Notes: generated by a model not told the origin, from the letters alone. A stretch of DNA of 64,000 nucleotides from Aequorivita sp. (GCA_030690315.1 JAUYGY010000025.1:62001-126000); one strand, 5' to 3'; counted from the stretch's first letter, positions 42,301-51,448 are shown. Translations and numbers: made by a program.

Positions 42301-43713
42301 ATGGATAATCAACAACATATTTTAATAATAGGCGCCGGCCTCTGCGGAAGCCTACTCGCTTTGCGAATGGCCCAACGCGGCTTTCAAGTAACCTTGGTCG
42401 AAAAACGCCCGGATTTACGCAAGACTACCCAAGATGCCGGACGCTCCATAAACCTTGCTTTAAGCGATCGCGGGCTTCGCGGTTTGCGTTTAGCTGGCGT
42501 TGAGGAAACAGCAAAAAAACTCTGCATCCCAATGAATGGACGGATGATTCATGATAAAGCAGGTAATACTTTTTTAAGTCCTTACAGTGGGAGAAAAGAC
42601 GAATATATCAACTCTATTTCACGGCCGGGACTCAATATGCTTTTACTCGATGAAGCTGAAAAAATGAACAATGTAAAAATCATTTTCAACCACGCTTGCG
42701 AAAATGTTGATTTGGAAAATGCTTCTGCAACTTTTAAGGATTTCAACACAAAAAAGGAAATGTCTATCACGGCCGATGCAATATTCGGAACTGATGGCGC
42801 GGGTTCTATAGTTCGTAAAAGTATGTTTGAAAACCATCAATTTCTTTTCAGCTTTTCGCAGCAATGGCTTAGCCACGGCTATAAGGAACTGGAAATTCCC
42901 GCTGCAGAAAACGGCGAATTCAGAACCTATAAAAACGCTTTACACATTTGGCCTCGGGGCGAGGATATGCTGATTGCGCTGCCAAATCTTGACGGCAGTT
43001 TTACGGTAACTTTATTTCTTCCGTATGAAAACAGCGAGTATTGTTTCGCGAATTTGACCACGCCCGAAATGGTCCACAAATATTTCAAAAAGGAATTTCC
43101 CGATGTAGTGGAAATGATCCCAAATCTTTCCCAGGAATTTTTTGGAAACCCAACCGGCCCGCTCGGCACCGTAAAATGTTCGCCTTGGAATGCCTTCGGA
43201 AAAACCCTGCTTATGGGCGATGCGGCACACGCAATCGTTCCGTTTTACGGGCAGGGAATGAATGCCAGTTTTGAAGATGTTGTTGTTTTTGATGAAATTC
43301 TGGAAAAATATACTTCTGAAGAAAATATAAATTGGACCAATCTTTTTAAGGAATACGAAACCCTTCGGAAAAAAGATACGGATGCAATTGCAGATTTGGC
43401 GGTTGATAATTTCCACGAAATGAAAGAGCACACTGCAATGGAAATCTTTCAGAAAAAAAGAAAACTGGAAACGGCTTTTGAATCAGAATTCCCCGAAGTT
43501 TATTACAGCAAATATTCTTTGGTTACCTTTAAGGAATCAATCCCCTATTCCGAAGCGATGAAACGCGGAAGGGCACAGGACAAGGCAATTTTAAATTTTT
43601 TGGCGAACGGAAAAATCACCGAGGAGCTATCGCTAAAAGAAAAACTGGAATTGGTAAAAAAAGAAACTGAAGCCATACTTCGCAATGATGAAGTGGCTTT
43701 TGGAAAAAAATAA
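42301..43713 (+). CDS. kmo: Kynurenine 3-monooxygenase
   Basis: FAD enzyme that hydroxylates kynurenine to 3-hydroxykynurenine with NADPH and oxygen. 470 residues: Rossmann [20 protein letters not shown], the [18 protein letters not shown] substrate loop, and the second FAD motif [23 protein letters not shown]-terminal helix region (residues ~400-470) resembles the membrane-associated end of eukaryotic KMO but without a clear membrane segment. ATG 37 bases after kynU; the spacer holds a palindromic repeat. Stop is four bases from the RidA-type gene. Confidence 0.95.
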   Translation: MDNQQHILIIGAGLCGSLLALRMAQRGFQVTLVEKRPDLRKTTQDAGRSINLALSDRGLRGLRLAGVEETAKKLCIPMNGRMIHDKAGNTFLSPYSGRKDEYINSISRPGLNMLLLDEAEKMNNVKIIFNHACENVDLENASATFKDFNTKKEMSITADAIFGTDGAGSIVRKSMFENHQFLFSFSQQWLSHGYKELEIPAAENGEFRTYKNALHIWPRGEDMLIALPNLDGSFTVTLFLPYENSEYCFANLTTPEMVHKYFKKEFPDVVEMIPNLSQEFFGNPTGPLGTVKCSPWNAFGKTLLMGDAAHAIVPFYGQGMNASFEDVVVFDEILEKYTSEENINWTNLFKEYETLRKKDTDAIADLAVDNFHEMKEHTAMEIFQKKRKLETAFESEFPEVYYSKYSLVTFKESIPYSEAMKRGRAQDKAILNFLANGKITEELSLKEKLELVKKETEAILRNDEVAFGKK

Positions 43714-43717
43714 ATTT

Positions 43718-44146
43718 ATGAGCAATAAAAGTAGATTGGTAGAAGGAAAAGCAACGCCCCGAGGCGCATATCCACACGTAAAACGCGTTGGCGATTTCAT
43801 ATTTATTAGCGGAACAAGTTCACGGTTGCCCGACAATACCTTTGCCGGTGTAAACAAAATAGACGAAATGGGGACAATGCATTTCGATATAAAGGAACAG
43901 ACCCGAGCCGTGCTCGAAAACATAAAAGATTACCTCGCCACCGAAGGCGCCACGATGGCCGATTTAGTGGACGTGACCAGCTTTTTGGTAAACATGAACG
44001 ACTTTGCGGGTTACAACGAAGTGTATGCGGAATATTTCAATAAAGAAACCGGGCCAACGCGAACCACGGTTGCCGTTCACCAATTGCCGCATCCGTATTT
44101 GGTGGTGGAAATTAAGGCGATGGCTTATGCTCCAGTTAAAAGTTAA
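43718..44146 (+). CDS. RidA-family 2-aminomuconate deaminase
   Basis: 142 residues of the YjgF/YER057c/UK114 family, the size of known 2-aminomuconate deaminases (AmnD/NbaF). Family landmarks: [40 protein letters not shown] and [20 protein letters not shown], in which the Arg and the terminal acidic loop (VEIKAMA) are conserved. The N-terminal [15 protein letters not shown] matches the deaminase group better than general RidA (IxTxxAPxAxGPYS). In this place it should release ammonia from 2-aminomuconate to give 4-oxalocrotonate. ATG four bases after kmo; stop lies in a small repeat. Confidence 0.85.
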   Translation: MSNKSRLVEGKATPRGAYPHVKRVGDFIFISGTSSRLPDNTFAGVNKIDEMGTMHFDIKEQTRAVLENIKDYLATEGATMADLVDVTSFLVNMNDFAGYNEVYAEYFNKETGPTRTTVAVHQLPHPYLVVEIKAMAYAPVKS

Positions 44147-44171
44147 GAGTTAAGAGTGCAGAGTTATGAGT
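44140..44171. repeat. Degenerate AGTTAAG/AGTTATGAG repeat at the deaminase-dehydrogenase junction
   Basis: Words AGTTAAG, AGTTAAG, AGAGTGC and AGAGTTATGAG follow each other; the deaminase stop and the dehydrogenase start codon both lie in the array. The same GAGTTATGAG word occurs upstream of tatA (51396-51430). Confidence 0.7.
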
Positions 44172-45620
44172 GAAATGCAAAAAATCCTAAACTACATAAA
44201 CGGCGAATACGTTGAACCTGTTTCAAAGCAATGGTTGGATAATTACAATCCATCCAATGGCGAAGTGTATTCACAAATAGCCAATTCAAATGCAGCCGAT
44301 ATTGAAAACGCATACCAAGCCGCAAAGGAAGCTTTTCCAAAATGGAGCAATTCAACCATTGACGAACGCAGCAGAATCCTTCTAAAAATTGCAGATATAA
44401 TTGAGGAAAAAATGATCGATTTGGCAAAAGCCGAAGCTAAGGACAATGGCAAACCGCTCAGTTTGGCGTTGGCTGTTGATATCCCGAGAGCTTCCGCCAA
44501 CTTTCGGTTTTTTGGAAATGCCATTACCCAGTTTGCCAGTGAAGCCCACGAAAGTGTGGGTTTAAATACGATGAATTTCACTCTGCGCCAACCATTGGGT
44601 GTTGTTGGTTGTATTTCGCCGTGGAATCTGCCCCTGTATTTATTCACTTGGAAAATCGCTCCCGCCATTGCAGCGGGAAATACGGTGGTTGCAAAACCGA
44701 GTGAAGTAACACCAATGACCGCTTTTCTTTTAGGTGAAATTTGCAGTGAAGCCGGTTTGCCGAAAGGTGTTTTAAACATCGTTCACGGCAAAGGTCCTTC
44801 CGCTGGACAGGCAATTGTGGAACATTCCGGAATAAAAGCGATTTCATTTACGGGCGGAACAAAAACGGGGGAAAGCATTGCACTAACTGCAGCGCCAATG
44901 TTCAAAAAACTTTCTTTGGAATTGGGTGGAAAAAATCCAAACCTAATCTTCGCCGATTGTGATTACGAAAAAATGCTTGCAACAACCGTCCGTTCTTCTT
45001 TTGCAAACCAAGGCCAAATTTGCCTTTGCGGAAGTAGGGTTTTTGTTGAAAAACCGATTTACGAAAAATTCAAAAAAGACTTCGTTGAGAAAGTAATGCA
45101 ATTAAAAATCGGAAATCCGTTTGATGCCGAAACAAATATGGGGGCTTTGGTTTCCAAACCGCATTTAGAAAAAGTAGAATCGTATATAAAAGTTGCCGAA
45201 AAGGAAGGAGGAAAAATCCTTTGCGGTGGAAACAGAGTAACCGTTAAAAATTTTGAAAACGGATATTATTTGGAACCAACTGTCATTGAAGTTTTTGACA
45301 ACCAATGCCGTGTAAACCAAGAAGAGATTTTTGGTCCGGTGGTTACAATTATGCCTTTTGAAACTGAAGATGAAGTTTTAAAAATGGCAAATTCTGTAAA
45401 ATATGGTCTCTCCTCTACCCTTTGGACTTCAGACTTAAACCGAACGATGCGAATTTCAAAAGAGATTGAAACTGGAATTGTGTGGGTAAACACGTGGCTC
45501 AACCGTGATCTGCGCACGCCTTTCGGTGGAATGAAGGATAGCGGTGTGGGTCGCGAAGGCGGGTTTGAAGCACTTCGGTTTTTTACGGAGGCGAAGAATG
45601 TTTGTATAAAATATGAATGA
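44166..45620 (+). CDS. Aldehyde dehydrogenase, 2-aminomuconic 6-semialdehyde dehydrogenase type
   Basis: 484-residue NAD-dependent dehydrogenase expected to oxidise 2-aminomuconate semialdehyde to 2-aminomuconate. Motifs: GCISPWNLPLYLFTWKIAP, NTVVAKPSEVTPMT, base E252 in SLELGGKNPN, nucleophile C286 in NQGQICLCGSRVF, and the closing EIFGPVVTI. The LCGSR after the Cys is typical of the 2-hydroxymuconic/2-aminomuconic semialdehyde group. Start: ATG lies in a repeat; a second in-frame ATG at 44175 (MQKILNYINGEYVEP) is an equally good start. The specific substrate rests on context. Confidence 0.88.
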   Translation: MSEMQKILNYINGEYVEPVSKQWLDNYNPSNGEVYSQIANSNAADIENAYQAAKEAFPKWSNSTIDERSRILLKIADIIEEKMIDLAKAEAKDNGKPLSLALAVDIPRASANFRFFGNAITQFASEAHESVGLNTMNFTLRQPLGVVGCISPWNLPLYLFTWKIAPAIAAGNTVVAKPSEVTPMTAFLLGEICSEAGLPKGVLNIVHGKGPSAGQAIVEHSGIKAISFTGGTKTGESIALTAAPMFKKLSLELGGKNPNLIFADCDYEKMLATTVRSSFANQGQICLCGSRVFVEKPIYEKFKKDFVEKVMQLKIGNPFDAETNMGALVSKPHLEKVESYIKVAEKEGGKILCGGNRVTVKNFENGYYLEPTVIEVFDNQCRVNQEEIFGPVVTIMPFETEDEVLKMANSVKYGLSSTLWTSDLNRTMRISKEIETGIVWVNTWLNRDLRTPFGGMKDSGVGREGGFEALRFFTEAKNVCIKYE

Positions 45621-45676
45621 AATGGAAACTGAAATCGAAATCGAAATCAAATACTCAATACTCAATACTAGAATTA

Positions 45677-46462
45677 ATGAATTTAGATTTAACAAATAAA
45701 AACGCATTAGTCTGCGGAAGCACTGCCGGCATAGGAAAAGCAACCGCTATTCAGTTGGCAAAACTGGGTGCTACCGTAACTTTGGTTGCGCGGGATGAAG
45801 AAAAATTGAAAGAAACTTTGATTGAGCTCGCTTATGACAAAGGTCAAAAGCACAATTATTTTGTTGCAGATTTTACCAATCCACAGCAGTTAAAAGACAA
45901 AGTGGAAATTGCGGTTTCAAACAAGACCTTTCACATTTTGGTGAATAATACCGGTGGACCAAAGGGCGGGCCTATCTTTTCAGCCTCAACCGATGAGTTT
46001 GAAAAAGCATTTTCGATGCATTTAGTTTGCAACCAGATTTTGGTTCAGGCTGTCGTACCTGGAATGAAAGAGGAAGATTACGGAAGGATTATCAATATTA
46101 TTTCAACTTCGGTAAAACAGCCAATTGATGGTTTGGGCGTAAGTAATACTATCCGTGGCGCAGTTGCCAGTTGGAGCAAAACCTTGGCGAATGAATTGGG
46201 TCAATTCGGAATAACCGTTAACAATGTTTTGCCGGGTTTTACGGCCACCGATCGTTTGGAAGATATAGTTGCCAATGCTGCAAAAAAAATGGACAAAACA
46301 GAAAAAGAAGCCAGTGAATTTATGAAAAATCTTGTTCCCGCAAGACGTTTTGCCCAACCCGGCGAGATTGCAAATGCCGTGGCTTTTTTGGCAAGTGAAG
46401 CCGCCAGCTACATCAACGGAATAAACCTTCCTGTGGATGGTGGACGCACCAAAAGTTTGTAA
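45677..46462 (+). CDS. SDR-family protein lacking the catalytic Tyr and Lys
   Basis: 261 residues with an intact Rossmann nucleotide motif (CGSTAGIGKATAIQLA), NNTGGPKGG in place of the NAG motif, and S143 in ISTSVKQPIDGLG. Where the catalytic YxxxK should be, at residues 156-160, the sequence is S-N-T-I-R, so Tyr is Ser and Lys is Arg. C-terminal VNNVLPGFTATDRL and AFLASEAASYINGINLPVDG are normal. It cannot act as a classical SDR. Such SNxxR variants are a known branch of the family without firm reaction. In the cluster it may act on a muconate intermediate or be structural. Start ATG after a 56-base gap with repeats. Confidence 0.87.
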   Translation: MNLDLTNKNALVCGSTAGIGKATAIQLAKLGATVTLVARDEEKLKETLIELAYDKGQKHNYFVADFTNPQQLKDKVEIAVSNKTFHILVNNTGGPKGGPIFSASTDEFEKAFSMHLVCNQILVQAVVPGMKEEDYGRIINIISTSVKQPIDGLGVSNTIRGAVASWSKTLANELGQFGITVNNVLPGFTATDRLEDIVANAAKKMDKTEKEASEFMKNLVPARRFAQPGEIANAVAFLASEAASYINGINLPVDGGRTKSL

Positions 46463-46496
46463 CTTTAAACAAATAATTTAGTTTGAATTAAAGAGA

Positions 46497-46514
46497 CCCC
46501 TGCCTTCGCAGGGG
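46497..46514. repeat. Hairpin repeat CCCCTGC-CTTC-GCAGGGG before the ACMSD gene
   Basis: Seven-base perfect stem with tetraloop CTTC, ending six bases before the ATG at 46521. It is a flavobacterial intergenic palindrome type. At this position it could hide the ribosome landing site of the ACMSD-type gene or stabilise the 3' end of the SDR part. Confidence 0.85.
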
Positions 46515-46520
46515 AATATT

Positions 46521-47621
46521 ATGAAAAGAAAACTCCGCATCAACGGTCATTCACACCTCCTTCCTTATCCAGAGGAAATTCCTCAGTTTATGCAGGACAA
46601 GGGAATTTTTTGGGTAGATAAGGATCGAAAATTTATGCTCCAAAAAGATTGGAGCCGTCCGGTTACCGATTCCAGTTTCTTTTTAAATGAAAAGCTGGAA
46701 TGGATGGAGCGTTTCAAAATTGACCACGCCGTGGTTTTAAACCTTTCGCAACTCTATGGAAATGGTTTGCGTGTGGAAGAAATGAAACAGGCGCTTCGCT
46801 TTCAAAATGATTTCAACGCAAAAGTACAGCGTGAATATCCTTCAAAGTTTACCTGTGGTTTTGTGGTGCACCCCGGTTTTGTGCGCGGCGCACTTTGGGA
46901 AATGCAACGGTGCGTGGAAGAATTGGGAATGCAGCTTTTGTGTTTGCCAACGCATTATATGGACACCATTGGGACATGGCGCTGCATTTTTGACGAAGAA
47001 AATGAACCTATTTTTGAACTCGCTTCGAAATATAATTTGGCTGTTGAAATACATCCCTACGATGGCGAAAAATTTATTAAGCTTGAAAATACTTCGTGGC
47101 GTTTTCACCTAATCTGGATGCTTGCGCAGTGTGCGGATGCCTACCATTTCTTAACTTTGAATGGCTATGCTGACAAATATCCCAATATGCGAACTTGTTT
47201 CGCCCACGGCGGACAATTGGCGCAGATTAACTTAGGCCGAAGAATTCAAGGTTTTGATGGTCGCCCCGATCTTTTTGAAGGAAAAGTTCATCCTAGAAAA
47301 TCTGTGGGCCATAAAAATATTTTCTTTGACACCTTAGTGCACGACACCGGTTCACTAGAACTTTTGGTGAAAAATCAAGGATACAAGCAAGTACTTGTTG
47401 GTCTTGACGATCCTTACCCATTGGGTGAAATGGAAAGCGCACCACAATCTTCCTATCCCGGAAAGATATTAGATCTTGCTTTGGAACAAAAAATTGTAAC
47501 CCAAGATCAGGCTGATGCCATGTGGGAAGACAATGTTATCCAGTGGCTTTGTGGCGATGATGAAAAAGCAAAACAAAAATTGGTAAACAGAATTCTCGGC
47601 AACAATGACCGAAGTAGCTAA
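46521..47621 (+). CDS. ACMSD-type amidohydrolase (2-amino-3-carboxymuconate semialdehyde decarboxylase)
   Basis: 366-residue metal-dependent decarboxylase of the amidohydrolase superfamily. Metal ligands: HSH in RINGHSHLLPYP, the His in AVEIHPYDGE, the catalytic/ligand CFAHGGQLAQINL, and the last Asp in VGLDDPYPLG. It should remove the carboxyl group of 2-amino-3-carboxymuconate semialdehyde, supplying the dehydrogenase substrate. About 30 residues longer than mammalian ACMSD (336). It overlaps the following membrane protein gene by 17 bases. Confidence 0.88.
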   Translation: MKRKLRINGHSHLLPYPEEIPQFMQDKGIFWVDKDRKFMLQKDWSRPVTDSSFFLNEKLEWMERFKIDHAVVLNLSQLYGNGLRVEEMKQALRFQNDFNAKVQREYPSKFTCGFVVHPGFVRGALWEMQRCVEELGMQLLCLPTHYMDTIGTWRCIFDEENEPIFELASKYNLAVEIHPYDGEKFIKLENTSWRFHLIWMLAQCADAYHFLTLNGYADKYPNMRTCFAHGGQLAQINLGRRIQGFDGRPDLFEGKVHPRKSVGHKNIFFDTLVHDTGSLELLVKNQGYKQVLVGLDDPYPLGEMESAPQSSYPGKILDLALEQKIVTQDQADAMWEDNVIQWLCGDDEKAKQKLVNRILGNNDRSS

Positions 47622-48741
47622 GTTTTATATTCTTTCACACATCTGTATCGCCTTTCTTGGCGGGGTTTTGTTGCTTGCGCTTTGGTACAACATTCGCAAT
47701 AGGTTCAGTCAACTTTTGGAGGAAGACGATTCACAAAAAAGAGTGGACAAAGGTTTGCTATATTTAAGTTTTGCAATGTTTATTTGGGTGCTTTCGGGTT
47801 GTTGGATTTTCGGCGGAACCGTTTTCAATTACACACAAACACAGGGTTACAGTATTGCAGTGAACCTTTTTTCCATCATCAACAATATGTTTTTGTTGCT
47901 CGCACTTTTCTACTTTTATTATGCCCCGGGCTTTATTTACCACAACAAAAAAAACATTAAAAAAATAATCATTGCAATAATTTTAACATCTGTAATCACC
48001 TTTGCTCTTCCATATATTTTAGGTGATGGAAATGTATTCCAAAGTATACGAATTAGCGGCATTCCAGATTTATTGCTTTCTGGTTTTCTGTGCTATTTAC
48101 TGGGAGTTTCTTTATACAGAACCTTTGCTTATAGAGGCTTGAAAGTTATTGGCATCATTTCAATCTTAGTGATTATTTTAATTTTTGCCTCCCAGATTTC
48201 TGAAGTTTTCTTGAGCTTCGGAAATGATTTCAGCAATAATTTCATTAAGATTATTGCGAAAACTTCGCTGATTTCTATCTTTTTGGTATTAGCAACCACT
48301 TGGGTAATTCGTCTTGCAAGTACGCCAAAGCCGAACGAAATAACGATTCACTTTTTAGATTGGGGCTTGGTAAAACTGAACATTCCCACCAAAAGCATTT
48401 ACGACCAAACAATCGATTTTGGCTCAAAAACTACACAGTATAAAAACTTACTGAAATTTGCAATCCGCAGAAAATTTACTGAAGGCGATTCGCAAACAAT
48501 TCCGGTAAATCTGGGCGGAGAAATAAAAAACCAGACCTACTTAACCCGAATCATCGAAAATATTAATGATATTCTTAAATTGGATGATTCCCAAAAACTA
48601 GATCGCCGTGATCTTTTCACCTTTATTGGCGAAAGTAAATACCGTTTACGCATTGTTCCTAATAATATTTCAATAGATAAAAGACTGCTTGAAGAATTCT
48701 CTGAAAGTGCCGAAAACAAAGAGTATAAAACATTTTTGTAA
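47605..48741 (+). CDS. Polytopic membrane protein of unknown function
   Basis: 378 residues. Seven hydrophobic segments lie in the first ~240 residues (about 8-29, 51-71, 84-113, 121-142, 150-172, 183-206 and 218-236), followed by a ~140-residue soluble domain (STPKPNEITIHFLDWGLVKL to the end) with charged helices. I recognise no family; it resembles 7TM sensory or energising modules with a cytosolic effector, but no known effector motif is seen. The ATG lies 17 bases inside the ACMSD gene, so translation is coupled to the kynurenine cluster. A role in sensing or transport of the pathway substrate is only inference. Confidence 0.75.
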   Translation: MTEVAKFYILSHICIAFLGGVLLLALWYNIRNRFSQLLEEDDSQKRVDKGLLYLSFAMFIWVLSGCWIFGGTVFNYTQTQGYSIAVNLFSIINNMFLLLALFYFYYAPGFIYHNKKNIKKIIIAIILTSVITFALPYILGDGNVFQSIRISGIPDLLLSGFLCYLLGVSLYRTFAYRGLKVIGIISILVIILIFASQISEVFLSFGNDFSNNFIKIIAKTSLISIFLVLATTWVIRLASTPKPNEITIHFLDWGLVKLNIPTKSIYDQTIDFGSKTTQYKNLLKFAIRRKFTEGDSQTIPVNLGGEIKNQTYLTRIIENINDILKLDDSQKLDRRDLFTFIGESKYRLRIVPNNISIDKRLLEEFSESAENKEYKTFL

Positions 48742-48857
48742 TTCATTGTAACTGCGTTCACAATTAATCACATCCCGCTATTTTTTAGTATTATTTGAAA
48801 CAGCGAAACTTTCCGTTTACAATCTGTTCTACATTGCTCCAAATTAAAAATTCAATT

Positions 48858-50414
48858 ATGAACAATGTAATTTCAGAGGCTGTACAACCTCAGCTTTTCG
48901 GGCATCCCAAAGGACTTCTCTATCTATTTTTTGCCGAATTATGGGAGCGTTTTTCCTTTTACGGAATGCGCGCTTTGTTGGTTCTGTATATGACGAAGCA
49001 TCTTTTGTATGATGACGATATGGCTTTTGGCGTTTACGCGGCTTATATGTCTTTGGTTTATGTAACTCCAATGATTGGTGGAATTTTGGCCGATAAAATT
49101 CTTGGCTACCGAAAAGCAATTATTCTCGGAGGAATTTTGATGATTTTCGGTCACTTTTTCCTTTCCATTGAAATGCCCATATTCTTTTACGGATCGTTGG
49201 GGTTGATAATTGTTGGGAATGGTTTTTTCAAACCAAATATTTCTTCATTTGTGGGCGAATTATATGCACAGGGAGATACGCGCCGCGATTCTGGATTTAC
49301 CATTTTTTACCTCGGAATAAATCTGGGTGCTGCAATAGCACCGCTACTCTGCGCTTGGTTTGCTATTACTTACGGTTGGCATTACGGGTTTATTTTAGCG
49401 GGAATCGGAATGGTTACGGGGCTTTTGGTTTTTCGTGGCGGACTTAAAAATAATGTTTTCGGAGACAGAGGTTTTGTGCCCAATCGCGAAGTTTATGACC
49501 AAAAATTATTCGGTTTAAACAGAGGGAAATGGATTGTGTTAGGTTCCCTTTTAGCTGTGCCCGCGTTTGCTATTATAATCCGATTCAATGAATTTGAAGG
49601 CTATTTGGTATGGATAGTTTCGGCATTTTTGGTTTTTTATATCGGTTATATTCTTTCAAACGTTACTTCCAAAGAACGAAAACGGTTGCTGGTGGCGGTT
49701 TATTTCACAATTCTCTATACACTGTTTGCCGCCATTTTTGAACAGGCGGGAAGTTCACTCACACTTTTTGCTGACAGAAATGTGAATTTAGTGGGAATGG
49801 ATGCCGCCGGCACCAACAGTATAAATGCTGGGTTTATCATTCTTCTTGCCATTCCGTTTTCAATGCTTTGGGCTTATTTAAGCCGAAGAAAATTAAATCC
49901 AAATTCTGCAGTAAAATTTGGTTTAGGACTGATTTTTCTCGGGCTGGGCTTTTTGGTTTTTGCGCTTTCGGCACACAGTGTTGATCAATTTGCCAAAACC
50001 TCAATGAGTTATCTTGTAATCGGGTATCTGGTTCTGACCGTGGGCGAATTGTTTCTCTCGCCAATCGGTCTTTCAAAAATGACAGAGCTTTCGCCATTAA
50101 AATATGTCGCTTTCATTATGGGCGTTTGGTTTTCAGCGAATTTTTACGGACATTTTTTCGCAGGAAAAATTGCAAAACTCACAACAGTCTCTGACGGAAA
50201 TACCAATGTTTTTTCAGAAGGAATCTTTGGAAATATTACAGAATATATCACGGGGTTAACGCAGCAGAGTGCTTCACAAAATAGCGATGGGTTTCAGCAA
50301 CTTTTTTCATACGTTTCTGTGTATGCAAGTTTTGGGGTAATTAGTGTGATTGTGGGTATATTTGCAATACTCATTTCGCCAATAATCAAAAAGATGATGG
50401 TCGGCATTCACTAA
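48858..50414 (+). CDS. POT-family proton-dependent di/tripeptide transporter
   Basis: 518-residue transporter with about 14 membrane helices. The POT signature is present: FAELWERFSFYGMRALLVLYM (ExxERFxYY in the first helix), GGILADKILGYRKAI, and the second family motif FTIFYLGINLGAAIAPLLCA. It should import di- and tripeptides with protons. Downstream of the kynurenine cluster by 116 bases, it may have its own promoter; a functional link (supplying tryptophan peptides) is a guess. Start ATG at MNNVISEAVQP; a longer frame upstream is non-conserved. Confidence 0.92.
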   Translation: MNNVISEAVQPQLFGHPKGLLYLFFAELWERFSFYGMRALLVLYMTKHLLYDDDMAFGVYAAYMSLVYVTPMIGGILADKILGYRKAIILGGILMIFGHFFLSIEMPIFFYGSLGLIIVGNGFFKPNISSFVGELYAQGDTRRDSGFTIFYLGINLGAAIAPLLCAWFAITYGWHYGFILAGIGMVTGLLVFRGGLKNNVFGDRGFVPNREVYDQKLFGLNRGKWIVLGSLLAVPAFAIIIRFNEFEGYLVWIVSAFLVFYIGYILSNVTSKERKRLLVAVYFTILYTLFAAIFEQAGSSLTLFADRNVNLVGMDAAGTNSINAGFIILLAIPFSMLWAYLSRRKLNPNSAVKFGLGLIFLGLGFLVFALSAHSVDQFAKTSMSYLVIGYLVLTVGELFLSPIGLSKMTELSPLKYVAFIMGVWFSANFYGHFFAGKIAKLTTVSDGNTNVFSEGIFGNITEYITGLTQQSASQNSDGFQQLFSYVSVYASFGVISVIVGIFAILISPIIKKMMVGIH

Positions 50415-50424
50415 AAATTTCAAA

Positions 50425-51066
50425 ATGGATTTTCTTCCCGAAAAAATAAACGCTTACGTAGAAAAACATTCGCAAGTAGAACCAGAATTACTTCAAAAAT
50501 TAAACCGCGAAACTTGGCAAAAAATGATTGCGCCACGTATGTTGAGTGGGCATTTGCAGGGTCGCGTTTTGAGTATGCTTTCAAAATTAATTCAACCAAA
50601 AAATATTCTCGAAATTGGAACTTATACAGGTTATTCCGCTTTGTGTTTGGCTGAAGGAATACAGGAAAACGGTGAACTTCACACGATAGACATAAACGAG
50701 GAACTGTTCGACTTTCAGCGAAAATATTTTGATGAATCGCCTTTCGGAAAGCAGATTTTCCAGCATTTGGGAAATGCTTTGGAAATAATTCCGAAGCTGA
50801 ACAAAACCTTCGATTTGGTTTTTATAGATGCCGATAAAAGCAATTATCCAAATTATCTAGAAATCATTCTTCCGAAATTGAAAAAAGGGGCTGTTATTTT
50901 AAGCGACAATGTACTTTGGAGCGGAAAAGTTGTTGAAGAATTGAAGGAAGATGATGAAGAAACAAAAGCGCTAATTCAGTATAATAAATTATTGAACGAG
51001 CACCCGAACCTTGAAACTGTGTTGCTGCCAATTCGCGATGGACTAGCAATTTCACGCGTTATTTGA
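50425..51066 (+). CDS. O-methyltransferase, class I SAM-dependent (caffeoyl-CoA type)
   Basis: 213 residues. Methyltransf_3 fold: KNILEIGTYTGYSALCLAEG, HTIDINEELFDFQRKYFDES, the metal-binding VFIDADKSNYPNYLE and LSDNVLWSGKV. These match catechol/caffeoyl-CoA-type O-methyltransferases that use a divalent metal. Aromatic ortho-dihydroxy compounds are the usual substrates. Ten bases after the POT transporter, so probably one transcript. Whether it acts on 3-hydroxyanthranilate-derived compounds is unproven. Confidence 0.88.
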   Translation: MDFLPEKINAYVEKHSQVEPELLQKLNRETWQKMIAPRMLSGHLQGRVLSMLSKLIQPKNILEIGTYTGYSALCLAEGIQENGELHTIDINEELFDFQRKYFDESPFGKQIFQHLGNALEIIPKLNKTFDLVFIDADKSNYPNYLEIILPKLKKGAVILSDNVLWSGKVVEELKEDDEETKALIQYNKLLNEHPNLETVLLPIRDGLAISRVI

Positions 51067-51090
51067 TAGCAATTTTACCGAAACCAGTAT

Positions 51091-51378
51091 TTAGAATTTC
51101 CGTTTGATGGGGCCAGTAACTTCATCAACATCCTCTTTTACTTGATCTATCTGCTTTTGAACATCTGAGGTAATGTCTATATCAATACCTTGCTTTTCGG
51201 CGCCTTTGGTGATTTCAGATTTAATATCATTGGTGGCATCTTTTATCTGCCGCATGGCTTTGCCCATTCCTCGAGCAATCTCGGGCACTTTATCTGCGCC
51301 AAAGACCAAAAGAATGACAAAAAGGATGAAACCTATCTCACCACCACTTATAAATAGAAAAATTGCCTGTGAAATCAT
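51091..51378 (-). CDS. tatA: Sec-independent protein translocase TatA/TatE
   Basis: 95 residues: N-terminal membrane helix (GGEIGFILFVILLVFGADKV), the FGxxKxPEIARGMGKA amphipathic helix, and a charged tail. This is the pore-forming Tat component. TatC is not adjacent. The tail ends TGPIKRKF. Start ATG giving MISQAIFLFISGGEIGF. A GAGTTATGAG repeat lies just upstream. Monocistronic as far as seen; stop 24 bases from the O-methyltransferase stop, without a terminator. Confidence 0.92.
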   Translation of the reverse strand: MISQAIFLFISGGEIGFILFVILLVFGADKVPEIARGMGKAMRQIKDATNDIKSEITKGAEKQGIDIDITSDVQKQIDQVKEDVDEVTGPIKRKF

Positions 51379-51395
51379 GGTGCAAATATACTAAC

Positions 51396-51430
51396 GAGTT
51401 ATGAGTTTTGTGTTATGAGTTTTGAGTTTT
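51396..51430. repeat. GAGTTATGAGTTTTG-type tandem repeat upstream of tatA
   Basis: Two and a half imperfect copies of GAGTTATGAGTTTTG. Related words occur at 44140. No coding potential and no hairpin. Confidence 0.75.
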
Positions 51431-51448
51431 TCTGAAATTCATCCATAC

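Noticed and set aside
43012..43431. 139-codon antisense frame in kmo
   Set aside because: Lies wholly within kmo on the other strand, with no promoter or family resemblance.
43718..44146. General RidA (enamine deaminase) call for the RidA-family gene
   Set aside because: The N-terminal motif and the operon place it with 2-aminomuconate deaminases; general RidA motif IxTxxAPxAxGPYS is absent.
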